DNA of 64,000 nt, taken from assembly GCF_011046245.1 (NCBI RefSeq), contig NZ_CP049241.1, positions 372,001-436,000 of the forward strand, in the 5' to 3' direction. The stretch's first letter is position 1. Every line of letters starts with the position of its first letter. The translations under genes and the position numbers were made by a program. This stretch comes from Allorhizobium pseudoryzae (GTDB lineage Bacteria; Pseudomonadota; Alphaproteobacteria; Rhizobiales; Rhizobiaceae). Under the pieces are notes generated by a model. It worked only from the letters and a program-made list of their open reading frames with translations. It did not search any database and had not been told where the DNA came from. Shown in pieces: positions 1 through 9,902 of the stretch.

Positions 1-81
1 ATCGGCCCCGGCAACCGCCAGGGCAATGTGGCCTTCGAGGACCGCGGCCTGGACTTCTTCGGCTCGATTTTCGGGGGATAG
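1..81 (+). CDS. 3' end of an unidentified gene (partial)
   Basis: The first 26 codons read open from base 1 and stop at TAG (79-81), ending in the residues [10 protein letters not shown]. The rest of the gene lies outside the window. The reading frame is clean and GC-rich like the neighbours, so this is probably a true C-terminus, but no family can be named from 26 residues. It converges with glcF across a repeat-filled gap. Confidence 0.5.
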   Translation: MGPGNRQGNVAFEDRGLDFFGSIFGG

Positions 82-88
82 GTTGGGG

Positions 89-159
<71 letters not shown>

Positions 160-221
160 AAAGAGAATTTCCGTTCATCGCCTCTGTAAAGGGCCACGCA
201 AGCCCTACTCCATTCTATTGG

Positions 222-252
222 CTACTGCCTATTGCCTATTGCCTACTGCCTA
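222..252. repeat. Inverted copies of the upstream heptamer
   Basis: Four units of the pattern CTAYTGC lie here, the reverse complement of the CAGTAGG array at 90-159, with two units carrying a C-to-T change. Together the two arrays could form a long hairpin between the converging genes and might end transcription from both sides. That role is inference. Confidence 0.8.
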
Positions 253-257
253 AACCC

Positions 258-1547
258 TCACCCCAGCTTGGCCGGCTTCTCCCCGCCATAGGCCCAGTCG
301 AGAAGTTCCACCGTGTGCACGACGGGAATGTCAGTGCCGGAGCCGATCTGGGTCATGCAGCCGATATTGCCGGTGGCGATCAGGTCCGGTTTGGTCGCCT
401 CGATGTTTTTCACCTTGCGCGCCTTGAGCTTGGCGGAAATTTCCGGCTGCAGGATGTTGTAGGTGCCGGCTGAACCGCAACAGAGATGGCCTTCCGCCGG
501 ATCCTTCACCAAAAATCCCGCCGCCTTCAGCAAAAGTTTCGGCTGGAGCGTGATCTTCTGGCCGTGCTGCATCGAACAGGCGGAATGATAGGCGACCGTC
601 AGCCCCTGTGATGGCTGCTGCGGCAGGTCGAGCGTTGCCAGATATTCCGTCACGTCCTTGGCGAGTGCCGAAACCCGCGCGGCCTTCTCCGCATAGGCGG
701 GATCGAGGCGCAGCATATGGCCGTAATCCTTGATCGTCGTGCCGCAACCGGAGGCGGTGATCAGGATCGCGTCGAGCCCCTCGCCCTCGATCTCGCGCAT
801 CCAGGCATCGACATTCTGCCGGGCGAAATTCAGCGCCTTCTCCTCACGGCCCATGTGATGCACGAGCGCGCCGCAACAGCCCTCCCCCTTCGGCGTGGCG
901 ATCTCGACACCAAGCCGGCCCAGCAGCCGGACGGTGGCAGCATTGATGCCCGGATCCAGCACCGGCTGGGCGCAGCCGGTGAGGATCGCGACACGGCCAC
1001 GGCGCGGTGCGGCAAGCGGCACAGACACGGGCTTTGAGGCCGGCGGCACGCTCTTCGGCGCGAGATCCAGCATGGCCCCGAGCGGGCGCAGCGCCTCGAC
1101 CTTCTTCAGAAGCGGCGCGAAGGGGCGTCCCAGCCTCGCGAGCGTCAGCGCCGCCCGGAACCGCGCCGGATAGGGCAGCACGGCCACCAGCAGCGCACGG
1201 ATCATCCGGTCGATCAGCGGCCGGCGGTAGGTCTCTTCGATATGCGCGCGGGCGTGGTCCACCAGATGCATATAGTCCACGCCGGAGGGACAGGTGGTGG
1301 TGCAGGCGAGGCAGGAGAGACAGCGATCGATATGCTTGACCACCTCGGCATCGGCGGGCCGGCCATTCTCCAGCATGTCCTTGATCAGGTAGATCCGCCC
1401 CCGCGGACTGTCCAGTTCGTTGCCGAGCGTCACATAGGTGGGACAGGTGGCGGTGCAGAAGCCGCAATGCACGCAGCGCCTGAGAATGCTTTCGGAAAAG
1501 GCGACATGCGGATCGGCGAGTTGGTCGGGGGAGAAGTTGGTTTGCAT
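258..1547 (-). CDS. glcF: Glycolate oxidase iron-sulfur subunit GlcF
   Basis: This is the electron-transfer subunit of glycolate oxidase, which oxidises glycolate to glyoxylate and passes electrons to the respiratory chain. The 429-residue protein has two ferredoxin-like 4Fe-4S motifs near the N-terminus (CVHCGFCTATCP about residue 26 and CLSCLACTTTCP about residue 75). It also has two cysteine-rich CCG domains (GCCGALVHH and HLCCGSAG), as in the GlcF/LutA/GlpC family. Length is typical. The start lies only 3 bases after the glcE stop, so the two are co-transcribed and probably translationally coupled. It is the last gene of the glcD-glcE-glcF operon. Confidence 0.96.
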   Translation of the reverse strand: MQTNFSPDQLADPHVAFSESILRRCVHCGFCTATCPTYVTLGNELDSPRGRIYLIKDMLENGRPADAEVVKHIDRCLSCLACTTTCPSGVDYMHLVDHARAHIEETYRRPLIDRMIRALLVAVLPYPARFRAALTLARLGRPFAPLLKKVEALRPLGAMLDLAPKSVPPASKPVSVPLAAPRRGRVAILTGCAQPVLDPGINAATVRLLGRLGVEIATPKGEGCCGALVHHMGREEKALNFARQNVDAWMREIEGEGLDAILITASGCGTTIKDYGHMLRLDPAYAEKAARVSALAKDVTEYLATLDLPQQPSQGLTVAYHSACSMQHGQKITLQPKLLLKAAGFLVKDPAEGHLCCGSAGTYNILQPEISAKLKARKVKNIEATKPDLIATGNIGCMTQIGSGTDIPVVHTVELLDWAYGGEKPAKLG

Positions 1548-1550
1548 GGA

Positions 1551-2759
1551 TCAGGCCTCTCCCATCATGCCGGAGGCAAAAACACCCGCCGGGTCGAGCG
1601 AGGCGCGGACACGCTCGCTGAGCATCGCCACCTGCGCCGGCTGCGGTTCGAAGGTTGGCGTTGCGGCCCGTGCCGCGTCACTTCCGCGCAAAAGCGTGGC
1701 GTGGCCGCCGCCGTGTTTGCGGATCATGCTGCGCAGGAGATCGGCTTCCGGATCGGCCTCCATGCGCATCCACACAAGCCCGCCCTGCCAGTCGTAAAAG
1801 GCATCGATACCGGCTTCGAGGCGCAGATCGGCCACGAGGCGGGCGCCGGCGGCGGGTGCCACCGAGACGCGCCAGAGCGGTCGTTTCGTGCCGTCCGCAT
1901 AAGGCGCGACATCCCGGATCTCGCGCCACAGCCTGCGGCTGCCCTCCGTGTCCAGTCTGACCAGCGGCCCGAGGCGGCAGAGCGCTGCCACCAGTTTTTC
2001 CGCCCTGACCGGCACCGAGGCGGGCAGGCCTTCGAGACGCAGCACGGTCGCCGGTCCCTCCGGCAGACCGCCGGCGAGAAAACGGCCGCGCACACTTTCC
2101 GGCAGGTGGGCGGCGCCGGAGACATCAAGCGGCAGGGCCATGGCCAGCGCCATGGCCTGCGCAGCGGCCTCGTCGTCCAGGCCGGAGACGATGATGGTTT
2201 CCTCCGTCTGCGGCCGCGGCAGGACGCGGAAGGTGACCTCGGTCAGAAACCCCAGCGTGCCGAAGGACCCGGCGAGCAGCTTGACCAGATCGAGCCCGGT
2301 GACGTTCTTCATCACCCGCCCACCCGCGCGGACCGCCTCGCCCTTGCCATTGACGAAGCGGATGCCGAGCAGGCTGTCGCGCGCCGCGCCCGCCGAGATC
2401 CGCCGCGGACCGGAGGCATTGGCGGCGAACACGCCGCCAATGGTGGGCTCTCCTTCTGTTCCCATGAGAGGGCGATGATCGATCGGTTCGAAGGCCAGCA
2501 TCTGCTTGTTGCCGGAGAGCGCCGCCTCGATCTCGGCGACCGGCGTCCCCGTGCGCGCCGTCATCACCATTTCCGCCGGATCATAGGTGACGATGCCGGA
2601 GAGGCCGGTCGAGCGGAGCACCGCATCGGCCTCGCGCCCGGCGGCAAAGCCCGAGCGCGTTTGGCCGCCGGCAATTGACAGCCGGCGGCCAGCGGCGGCG
2701 GCAGCGCGCACCATGTCTTGGGCTTCGTTTTCGGTGGCGGGGATCAAGACTGCGGTCAT
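1551..2759 (-). CDS. glcE: Glycolate oxidase FAD-binding subunit GlcE
   Basis: This is the second flavin-domain subunit of glycolate oxidase, 402 residues. The N-terminal half is a PCMH-type FAD-binding domain (SIAGGQTRSG about residue 28, then a glycine-rich stretch near GGVFAANASGPRR about residue 107). GlcE lacks the full C-terminal oxidase domain that GlcD has, as usual for the family. Its start overlaps the glcD stop in an ATGA arrangement and glcF follows after 3 bases, giving a compact three-gene operon. Confidence 0.95.
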   Translation of the reverse strand: MTAVLIPATENEAQDMVRAAAAAGRRLSIAGGQTRSGFAAGREADAVLRSTGLSGIVTYDPAEMVMTARTGTPVAEIEAALSGNKQMLAFEPIDHRPLMGTEGEPTIGGVFAANASGPRRISAGAARDSLLGIRFVNGKGEAVRAGGRVMKNVTGLDLVKLLAGSFGTLGFLTEVTFRVLPRPQTEETIIVSGLDDEAAAQAMALAMALPLDVSGAAHLPESVRGRFLAGGLPEGPATVLRLEGLPASVPVRAEKLVAALCRLGPLVRLDTEGSRRLWREIRDVAPYADGTKRPLWRVSVAPAAGARLVADLRLEAGIDAFYDWQGGLVWMRMEADPEADLLRSMIRKHGGGHATLLRGSDAARAATPTFEPQPAQVAMLSERVRASLDPAGVFASGMMGEA

Positions 2760-4195
2760 GCGACAGGCCTCTCCTCAAGGGGGAACACCTTCGACGGATT
2801 GAGCAGCCATTGCGGATCGAAGGCGGCGCGCACCGCCATCTGCTGGTCGAGGTCCTGCTTGCCATACTGATGGCGCATCAGGTCGCGTTTTTCGATGCCG
2901 ACACCATGTTCACCGGTGAGACACCCACCCGCATCCACGCAAAGCTTCAGGATCTCGTTGCCGGCGGCTTCGGCTTTTTCCGCCTCCTCGGGATCATTGG
3001 CGTTGAAGAGGATCAGCGGGTGCATGTTGCCATCGCCAGCGTGAAAGACGTTGGCGACCCTCAGCCCAAACCCCTTGACGATCTCGTCGGTGCGTTTCAG
3101 CACGTAGGAGAGCTGGCTGAGCGGCACCGTGCCATCCATGCAGATATAATCGGCGATGCGGCCGGTGGCGCCGAAGGCGGATTTGCGGCCTTTCCAGATG
3201 AGTGCCGCCTCGGTTGCCGACTGGCATTCCTTGACGCGCTTGACGCCGTGGCGGCGGGCGATCTCGACGATCGCGGCGAGCATGGCGTCCATCTCCGCCT
3301 GGGAGCCCTCCACCTCGACGATCAGCAGCGCACCGACATCGAGCGGATAGCCGGCCTTGGCAAACGCCTCGCAGATCTCGATCGCCGGCTTGTCCATGAA
3401 TTCGATCGCCACCGGAATGATGCCGGCGCCGATGACATCGGCGACGCAGGCGCCCGCCTCTTCCGAGGTCTCGAAGCCGAAAAGCACCGGACGCGCCCCT
3501 TCCGGCTTGGCGATCAGCCGCACCGTTGCCTCCGTCACGATGCCGAGCTGGCCTTCCGAGCCGCAGACGAGGCCGAGCAGGTCGTAACCGCCGGCATCCA
3601 GATGCTTGCCGCCGAGTTCGATCACCGTGCCATCCACCAGCACCAGCTTGACGCCGAGCAGATTGTTGGTGGTGACGCCGTATTTGAGACAGTGGGCACC
3701 GCCGGAATTCATGCCGATATTGCCGCCGATGGTACAGGCCAGCTGCGAACTGGGGTCCGGCGCATAGAAGAAGCCGTCGGCACCGACCGCATCGGAAATC
3801 GCGAGATTGGTGACGCCTGCCTGGACCACGGCGCAGCGATTGGCAAAATCGACCTCCAGGATCTTCGCCATTTTCGACAGGCCGATCACCACCGCATCTT
3901 CCTGCGGGATCGCGCCGCCGCAGAGCGAGGTGCCGGCACCGCGCGGTACCACCGGCACGCCGTAACGATGGCAATATTTCAGGACCGCGGAAACCTGCGC
4001 CGTGGTTTCCGGCAGGGCAACCGCCAGCGGCAGGCGGCGATAGGCGACGAAGGCATCGGTCTCGAAGGGCACCAGCTCTCGCGCCTCATGCACCAGACAG
4101 TCCGGCGGCAGAAGCTCCCTCAGGTCGGCAATGATCATCTGACGACGCGACAGGATGTCCTGTCGCGGTTTCAGGAACTGGATGTTTGTCGACAC
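2756..4195 (-). CDS. glcD: Glycolate oxidase catalytic subunit GlcD
   Basis: This is the catalytic flavoprotein of glycolate oxidase (VAO/FAD-linked oxidase family), 479 residues. The PCMH FAD domain shows VVPRGAGTSLCGGA (about residue 82) and IGGNIGMNSGGAHCLKYG (about residue 152). The FAD-oxidase C-terminal domain ends with the typical HAGDGNMHP and LTGEHGVGIEKR motifs. It is the first gene of the glcDEF operon and is divergent from the Nudix gene. The 260 bases upstream should hold the promoter. No clear operator was recognised there. Confidence 0.96.
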   Translation of the reverse strand: MSTNIQFLKPRQDILSRRQMIIADLRELLPPDCLVHEARELVPFETDAFVAYRRLPLAVALPETTAQVSAVLKYCHRYGVPVVPRGAGTSLCGGAIPQEDAVVIGLSKMAKILEVDFANRCAVVQAGVTNLAISDAVGADGFFYAPDPSSQLACTIGGNIGMNSGGAHCLKYGVTTNNLLGVKLVLVDGTVIELGGKHLDAGGYDLLGLVCGSEGQLGIVTEATVRLIAKPEGARPVLFGFETSEEAGACVADVIGAGIIPVAIEFMDKPAIEICEAFAKAGYPLDVGALLIVEVEGSQAEMDAMLAAIVEIARRHGVKRVKECQSATEAALIWKGRKSAFGATGRIADYICMDGTVPLSQLSYVLKRTDEIVKGFGLRVANVFHAGDGNMHPLILFNANDPEEAEKAEAAGNEILKLCVDAGGCLTGEHGVGIEKRDLMRHQYGKQDLDQQMAVRAAFDPQWLLNPSKVFPLEERPVA

Positions 4196-4456
4196 GGCGG
4201 CTCCTCCACTGGCCCTTTCTTCCTCCCATGCCTGGCGACAGCCTTCAAGCGCTCCCTATGTCGCATGCCCATGCCATCTGCCTGCACTCTCGTATAGAAC
4301 TGTCCGCTTATATTAAGCCAGACGCAACTTCCCCGTGCCATGCTTGTTGCATGGTGATCGAAGAGACTGCACAATCCGCAAAATTGTCTCAATTGAACAG
4401 CTGTGCAACATCGGAATCATGCTATCTGTCAATCCAGAGAAGGAGTCGTACATTCG

Positions 4457-4960
4457 TTGAGCCTGCTTGATCGCATCACTGCCAATCTCACCCTCCTGCT
4501 GCGGCGCCCACCGGAACAGCAATATGCCGCCTTGTGCTATCGCAAAGATGGTCTGGCCGGCGTCGAGGTGCTGCTGTTGACCAGCCGTGAAACGCGGCGC
4601 TGGGTGATTCCGAAGGGCTGGCCGATGAAGAAGAAAAAGCCGCATGCGGTGGCAGAACGCGAGGCCTATGAAGAGGCCGGCGTGCGCGGCAAGGCCGAAA
4701 AGGAGCCGCTTGGTTTCTTCACCTATCTGAAGCGCCTGAAGAGCGGCCTGACGGTCCCGGTGCGGGTGCAGGTGCATGCGCTGGCGGTGGAGAGCATGCT
4801 GGACGAATTTCCCGAAAAGGGCAGCCGGCAGCTCGAATGGGTTGCGTGCGAAGAAGCGGCCAAGCGCGTTCGCGAAACCGAACTGCGCGATCTGATCCTT
4901 GCCTTTTCCCACCGTTTCCCAAATCCTGTGGAGACGAAGGCAAGGGCCGTTGGCCGCTGA
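4457..4960 (+). CDS. Nudix (DIPP-like) hydrolase
   Basis: This is a small Nudix-fold pyrophosphohydrolase of about 167 residues. The motif PKGWPMKKKKP followed by REAYEEAGV is a Nudix box, although the first conserved glutamate of the consensus is a lysine; the PKG start is seen in diphosphoinositol/dinucleoside polyphosphate hydrolases. The substrate cannot be told. The chosen start is TTG at 4457, which has AGGAG at 4441-4445 upstream. An in-frame ATG at 4403 would add 18 residues with no homology-like character. The C-terminus (HRFPNPVETKARAVGR) is basic. Confidence 0.82.
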   Translation: MSLLDRITANLTLLLRRPPEQQYAALCYRKDGLAGVEVLLLTSRETRRWVIPKGWPMKKKKPHAVAEREAYEEAGVRGKAEKEPLGFFTYLKRLKSGLTVPVRVQVHALAVESMLDEFPEKGSRQLEWVACEEAAKRVRETELRDLILAFSHRFPNPVETKARAVGR

Positions 4961-5032
4961 CATGAGTGTCGCATTTGAGGTTTATGGTGATTTGCGTGGA
5001 CACCCTCATCTGCGGGAAAGACGCAAAGCCAC

Positions 5033-6574
5033 GTGAACGCCACCCCTGAAGACGTGCAGAAAAAGAGCCGGGAGGCCAAGGCCCGCCGCAAGGATACGCT
5101 CGACAAGGATCTCGAGAAGATCACCCATCTCGAATATGCTTCGCAAAATGTCTCGCGCGGCATCCTGGTCCCCAGCCTCGTCTTCCTGCTGCTGACGGTC
5201 TTCGCGCTTTTGGTCGTCGTCTCACTGCTCGGCCATACCGCGCTCATCATCCCGATCTTCGCCTGCCTGGTGGCGGCCTACATGGCCATGAACATCGGCG
5301 CGAACGACGTTGCCAACAATATCGGCGCGGCGGTGGGTGCGCGCGCCTTCAGCCTCGGGCTTGGCCTCACCATCGCCGCCGTCTGCGAAGTTGCCGGGGC
5401 CCTGATTGCCGGCGGCCGGGTGGTCGATACGATTGCCAACGCCATTCTACGGCCCGCTGCGTTCACCCATCCGGACTATCTGGTGTGGAGCATGATGGCG
5501 GCCCTTCTGGCCGCCGCGATCTGGATCAACATCGCCACCTGGATGAGCGCGCCGATCTCCACCACCCATTCGATCGTCGGCAGCGTGATGGGCGCCGGCC
5601 TTGCCGCCGCCGGGTTTTCCGCCGTCAACTGGACCCTGCTCGTCGGCATCACCGTCAGCTGGCTGATGTCACCGCTGCTCGGCGCGGTGATCGCCATCGC
5701 CGTCCTCGCCTTCATCAAGACGACGATCATCTACACGCCGGACAAGATCGCGGCCGCCAGGCGCTGGGTGCCGATCCTGATCGGCCTGATGTTCGGCGCC
5801 TTTACCGTCTACCTTGCCCTGCAGCTGACAGGCGAGCCCGCGCGTGCGCCCTTTGCAGCCCTGCTGGCAACGGGCTGCGTGGTCGGCCTGGTGACGTGGG
5901 GGCTGTCCGTCCCGCTCGTGCGCCGGCAGTCCGAGGGCTTGGAAAACCGCAACCAGTCGCTGCGCCATCTGTTTCGCGTGCCGCTGATCTTTTCGGCGGC
6001 CCTTTTATCCTTCGCCCATGGCGCCAACGATGTGGCCAATGCCGTCGGTCCGCTGGCGGCGATCGTCAACCTGACCCACGGTCAGGCAAGCGGCGGCTCA
6101 AGCGAGGTTCCGGTCTGGGAACTGCTGATTGGCGGGCTTGGCATTTCGCTCGGCCTTCTGCTGTTCGGCCCGAAGCTGGTGCATCTGGTCGGCAAGGAAA
6201 TCACCAAGCTCAACCCGCTGCGCGCCTACTGCGTAGCGCTGTCTGCCGCCGTGACGGTGATCCTCGCCTCGGCGATCGGCATGCCGGTCAGCTCCACCCA
6301 TGTGGCGGTCGGCTCGATCTTCGGGGTCGGGCTGTTTCGCGAATGGTACATTCGTAATTCGAGGCGCCGGCAAGCCTATCTGAGGATGAAGGCCGGCGGC
6401 GAACTTCCCCCGCCGAAGGACGAGACCGAAGCCAATCTCGACGAAGCCCGGCGACGTTATCTCGTTAGGCGTTCCCATCTCCTGACCATCGTCGCCGCCT
6501 GGACGATCACCGTTCCGGCATCGGCTGCCCTTGCAGCGGCGCTCGCCTTCATTATGTTCCGGCTCTTCATCTAG
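5033..6574 (+). CDS. pit: Inorganic phosphate transporter, PiT family
   Basis: This is a cytoplasmic-membrane, ion-coupled phosphate permease (PF01384), 513 residues with a GTG start. Both signature repeats of the family are present: NIGANDVANNIGAAVG in the N-terminal half and FAHGANDVANAVGPLAAI in the C-terminal half. Each half also has the later motif SAPISTTHSIVGSV or GMPVSSTHVAVGSIFG. There are about ten hydrophobic segments. The soluble N-terminal ~40 residues and the central loop are longer than in E. coli PitA. rsmE follows after 21 bases and may be read through. Confidence 0.95.
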   Translation: MNATPEDVQKKSREAKARRKDTLDKDLEKITHLEYASQNVSRGILVPSLVFLLLTVFALLVVVSLLGHTALIIPIFACLVAAYMAMNIGANDVANNIGAAVGARAFSLGLGLTIAAVCEVAGALIAGGRVVDTIANAILRPAAFTHPDYLVWSMMAALLAAAIWINIATWMSAPISTTHSIVGSVMGAGLAAAGFSAVNWTLLVGITVSWLMSPLLGAVIAIAVLAFIKTTIIYTPDKIAAARRWVPILIGLMFGAFTVYLALQLTGEPARAPFAALLATGCVVGLVTWGLSVPLVRRQSEGLENRNQSLRHLFRVPLIFSAALLSFAHGANDVANAVGPLAAIVNLTHGQASGGSSEVPVWELLIGGLGISLGLLLFGPKLVHLVGKEITKLNPLRAYCVALSAAVTVILASAIGMPVSSTHVAVGSIFGVGLFREWYIRNSRRRQAYLRMKAGGELPPPKDETEANLDEARRRYLVRRSHLLTIVAAWTITVPASAALAAALAFIMFRLFI

Positions 6575-6595
6575 GCATTTCTTCAGGACGGACGA

Positions 6596-7333
6596 ATGCG
6601 CGCCAATTTCCGCATGCAGCGGCTTTACATCGACGCCCCCCTGGCGGAAGGACTGACGCACGAGACCGCCAGCGAGCAGTTCAACTACCTTATCAACGTG
6701 CTGCGCATGCAGGAGAGCGACGAGGTTCTCGTCTTCAACGGTCGTGACGGCGAGTGGAAGGCGGCGCTTCGCCTGCCGAGCCGCAAGAAACTGATGCTCG
6801 AAATGCTTGAGCAGACCCGTGCGCAATCCCCCCTGCCCGACCTGCATTACCTGTTTGCGCCGCTCAAGGTGGGGCGGCTGGATTATCTGGTGCAGAAGGC
6901 GGTGGAAATGGGTGCCGGGCTGTTGCAGCCGGTGATGACCCAGCACGTGCAGGGCAAGATCACCAGCCTGGAGCGGCTGCAGGCGAACGTCATCGAGGCG
7001 GCGGAACAGTGCGGCGTGCTGGCGGTGCCGGAGGTGCGGGCACCGGTGAAGCTCAAGGATCTCCTGGAGCGCTGGCCGGCCGAGCGGCGCATCATCTTCT
7101 GCGACGAGGGTGACGAAAGCCACAATCCGCTGCCGATCCTGACAAGCATTTCCGAGCGGTCGCTGGCACTTCTGATCGGGCCGGAGGGTGGTTTTTCCGA
7201 AGAGGAGCGGCACTTGCTGCACAGCCTGCCTTTCGTCACCGCCATTCCGCTTGGACCGCGCATCCTGCGCGCCGATACGGCCGCCGTGGCCGCACTGGCC
7301 GTGGTTCAGGCAAGCCTCGGCGACTGGCGGTGA
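6596..7333 (+). CDS. rsmE: 16S rRNA (uracil(1498)-N(3))-methyltransferase RsmE
   Basis: This is a SPOUT-class methyltransferase that methylates N3 of U1498 in 16S rRNA, 245 residues. The N-terminal PUA-like domain ([31 protein letters not shown]) is followed by the knot domain with [13 protein letters not shown] and [16 protein letters not shown], the AdoMet-binding signature of RsmE. AGGACGG stands just before the ATG. The short gap to the PiT gene suggests co-transcription. Confidence 0.96.
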   Translation: MRANFRMQRLYIDAPLAEGLTHETASEQFNYLINVLRMQESDEVLVFNGRDGEWKAALRLPSRKKLMLEMLEQTRAQSPLPDLHYLFAPLKVGRLDYLVQKAVEMGAGLLQPVMTQHVQGKITSLERLQANVIEAAEQCGVLAVPEVRAPVKLKDLLERWPAERRIIFCDEGDESHNPLPILTSISERSLALLIGPEGGFSEEERHLLHSLPFVTAIPLGPRILRADTAAVAALAVVQASLGDWR

Positions 7334-7414
7334 GCCTGTCGTGCAACGGGCGCTGACAGTGCTTTAAAAGAAATTCACTTGCGCCCCAGAGTGATCCGGT
7401 ACAAGCAGCATCTC

Positions 7415-7432
7415 CCGAAGTTGCACCTTCGG
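7415..7432. other. Small hairpin in the gshA leader
   Basis: CCGAAG and CTTCGG pair around a 6-base loop about 30 bases upstream of the gshA start. It is a simple inverted repeat; no known riboswitch pattern is recognised. Confidence 0.35.
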
Positions 7433-7461
7433 ACAGGTATTTTGAGGACAAGGTCAACTTC

Positions 7462-8835
7462 ATGGCCCGCGACACCACCGATCACACCCCTCTCGGTTCC
7501 GTTTCCGAACTGACGGCCTATATCGCCAAGGGCTGCAAGCCGAAGGACGAGTTCCGCATCGGCACCGAGCATGAGAAATTCGCCTTCTTCCAGGCGGACC
7601 ATGCGCCTGTGCCCTATTTTGGTGATCGCAGCATCTCGGCACTCCTGCACGGCATGCAGGAGAAGCTCGGCTGGGAGCCGATCATGGATGGCGAGAATAT
7701 CATCGGGCTTGGCGAACATGGCGGCATGGGCGCCATCTCGATCGAGCCCGGCGGCCAGTTCGAACTCTCCGGCGCGCCGCTCGAAACGCTTCACGAGACC
7801 TGTCGCGAATCCAACCAGCATCTGGCCGTCCTGCGCCAGATCGCCGAACCGATGGGCATCCGTTTCCTCGGCATTGGCGGCAGCCCGAAGTGGACGCTGG
7901 CGGAGACGCCGCGCATGCCGAAATCACGCTACGAGATCATGACCCGCTACATGCCCAAGGTCGGCAGCCACGGTCTCGACATGATGTACCGCACCTGCAC
8001 GATCCAGGTGAACCTCGACTTCTCCTCCGAAGCCGACATGGCGCGCAAGATGCAGCTGTCCTTAAAGCTGCAGCCGCTGGCGACGGCACTGTTTGCTTCC
8101 TCCCCCTTCACCGAGGGCAAGCCGAACGGGCTGCTTTCCTGGCGCGGCGAGATCTGGCGCGACACGGACAACCAGCGCGCCGGGCTTTTGCCGCAAGCCT
8201 TCGAACCGGGCTTCGGTTTCGAGCAGTATGTGGAATGGGCGCTCGACGTGCCGATGTATTTCATCGTCCGCGACGGCCGCTACCATGACTGCACGCATGT
8301 GACCTTCCGGCAATTCATGAACGGGGCGCTGAAGGGCGAGGTCAAGGACTTTGAACCGACGCTCGGCGACTGGACCAACCATCTCGGCACGCTGTTTCCC
8401 GATGTGCGGCTGAAGCGTTACCTCGAAATGCGCGGCGCCGATGGCGGCCCTTGGCGGCGTATCTGCGCGCTTCCGGCCTTCTGGGTCGGGCTGCTCTACG
8501 ATGACGGCGCGATGACGGCAGTCGAAGAGCTGACCCGCGACTGGACCTATGCCGACGTGCTGTCCCTGCGCAACGAGGTGCCCGCCAAGGCACTGTCGGC
8601 GGAGATTGCCGGCCGTTCGCTTCTCGATGTGGCGCGCGAGGTGATCAACATCTCCACCGAGGGCCTCAAGGCACGCGCGCGGACGAATGGCGATGGGCAG
8701 GATGAATCGATCTTCCTGCAGACGCTTGAAGAGATCCTGGCGAAGAAGCGCACGCTGGCCGAAGACCTGCTGTCTCTCTACAACGGCCGCTGGAACGGCA
8801 GCGTGGAGCCCGTCTTCGACGAGTTTCAATATTGA
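7462..8835 (+). CDS. gshA: Glutamate--cysteine ligase
   Basis: This is the first enzyme of glutathione synthesis (ATP + glutamate + cysteine). The 457-residue protein is of the plant/alphaproteobacterial GCS type. Visible motifs include FRIGTEHEKFAF near residue 34 (metal/glutamate site), SIEPGGQFELSGAP about residue 93, MYRTCTIQVNLDFSSE about residue 174, and FKDFMNG-like FRQFMNGALKG. The start has weak Shine-Dalgarno spacing (TGAGGACAAGG). It is a single-gene unit with its own 128-base leader. Confidence 0.95.
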   Translation: MARDTTDHTPLGSVSELTAYIAKGCKPKDEFRIGTEHEKFAFFQADHAPVPYFGDRSISALLHGMQEKLGWEPIMDGENIIGLGEHGGMGAISIEPGGQFELSGAPLETLHETCRESNQHLAVLRQIAEPMGIRFLGIGGSPKWTLAETPRMPKSRYEIMTRYMPKVGSHGLDMMYRTCTIQVNLDFSSEADMARKMQLSLKLQPLATALFASSPFTEGKPNGLLSWRGEIWRDTDNQRAGLLPQAFEPGFGFEQYVEWALDVPMYFIVRDGRYHDCTHVTFRQFMNGALKGEVKDFEPTLGDWTNHLGTLFPDVRLKRYLEMRGADGGPWRRICALPAFWVGLLYDDGAMTAVEELTRDWTYADVLSLRNEVPAKALSAEIAGRSLLDVAREVINISTEGLKARARTNGDGQDESIFLQTLEEILAKKRTLAEDLLSLYNGRWNGSVEPVFDEFQY

Positions 8836-8932
8836 AATCAATGTGAGCAGGGGTTGAACAAACCGGTTTCGCGGGGATCTTTTCCGGCTATAGTGGCGGG
8901 ACAACAAGAGATTCCAGAGAGGAGCCGACCGG

Positions 8933-9811
8933 ATGTTGCCCCTGTTCGACATGATGCTGAAAGCGCAGAACGGCGCTGCTATGGACACCCTGGCAAAGCA
9001 GTTCAATTTGGCCCAGGAACAGGCAGCGCAGGCCATGGCGGCGCTGCTGCCGGCCTTCTCCTCCGGCTTCAAGCGGACGGCGAACAACCCTTACGACTTC
9101 ATGACCCTGATGCAGGGCGCCTCGTCCGGCAGTTATGCGAAATATTTCGAGGACATGACCAAGGCATTCACGCCGCAGGGCATGGCGGACGGTAATGCGG
9201 TGCTGGACAAGCTGTTCGGCTCCCAGGATGTGACGCGGGCGATTGCCAACAATGCCGCCCAGTTGACGGGCGTTGGCCAGGACATCCTGATGCGCATGAT
9301 GCCGGCCATGGCCGACACGCTGATGGGCGGCCTGTTCAAGCAGATGACCGGCCAGATGAATGCTGCGCCGTTTTCGGCGGAAGCCATGGGGCAGATGACC
9401 CAGCAATGGCTGCAGGCGATCGGCTTTGCGCCAAAACCCAAGCCGCAGCCGATCCCCTTCGACAACCCGATGTTCCAGGCCATGCGGGTGATGTGGGGGC
9501 TGGAAAAGCCGGCAGAACCGCAGCAGGCCGCCAATCCCTTTCTCGACAATCCCTTCACCAAGGCCTTCCAGGAGATGATGAGCGGCGCCTTCGCCCAGAA
9601 ACCAGCCGCCCCGGAGCAGCAGGCACCCAAGGCGCCGGAGCCGGCGCCAGAGGCGGCAAAACCGGAAATCGATACGCTGCAGACGATGCTGAACAGCATG
9701 TTCGACAGCGGCGTCGAAGTGCAGAAGGCCTATCAGAAGAACATGGAAGCGATCTTCGAAAGCTACATGCGCGGCGCCTCGTCGGACACGGGCAAACCTG
9801 CTTCTAACTGA
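8933..9811 (+). CDS. DUF937 domain-containing protein
   Basis: This 292-residue protein begins MLPLFDMMLKAQNG and fits the DUF937 family found in rhizobia. That family is marked by Ala/Gln/Met-rich helices and the repeated pattern LDKLFGSQDVTRAIANNAAQLTGVG and MMPAMADTLMGGL. A proline/alanine-rich linker (about residues 220-245) joins a C-terminal helical piece that resembles phasin-like proteins in composition. No enzymatic motif is seen. GAGAGGAG precedes the ATG. Function unknown; a granule-associated or structural role is only a guess. Confidence 0.85.
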   Translation: MLPLFDMMLKAQNGAAMDTLAKQFNLAQEQAAQAMAALLPAFSSGFKRTANNPYDFMTLMQGASSGSYAKYFEDMTKAFTPQGMADGNAVLDKLFGSQDVTRAIANNAAQLTGVGQDILMRMMPAMADTLMGGLFKQMTGQMNAAPFSAEAMGQMTQQWLQAIGFAPKPKPQPIPFDNPMFQAMRVMWGLEKPAEPQQAANPFLDNPFTKAFQEMMSGAFAQKPAAPEQQAPKAPEPAPEAAKPEIDTLQTMLNSMFDSGVEVQKAYQKNMEAIFESYMRGASSDTGKPASN

Positions 9812-9828
9812 TGGCGCAAAACGAAAAG

Positions 9829-9855
9829 GCCCGGCGCGGTGAAGACCGGCCGGGC
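9829..9855. terminator. Possible terminator hairpin
   Basis: GCCCGGC and GCCGGGC pair around a 13-base loop between the converging DUF937 and DUF1127 genes. There is no T-run, so intrinsic termination is uncertain. Confidence 0.35.
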
Positions 9856-9902
9856 AAGAAGCAGGGCTTATTGGCGTTACCCTGCGGGGAAAACTGGTAA
9901 GG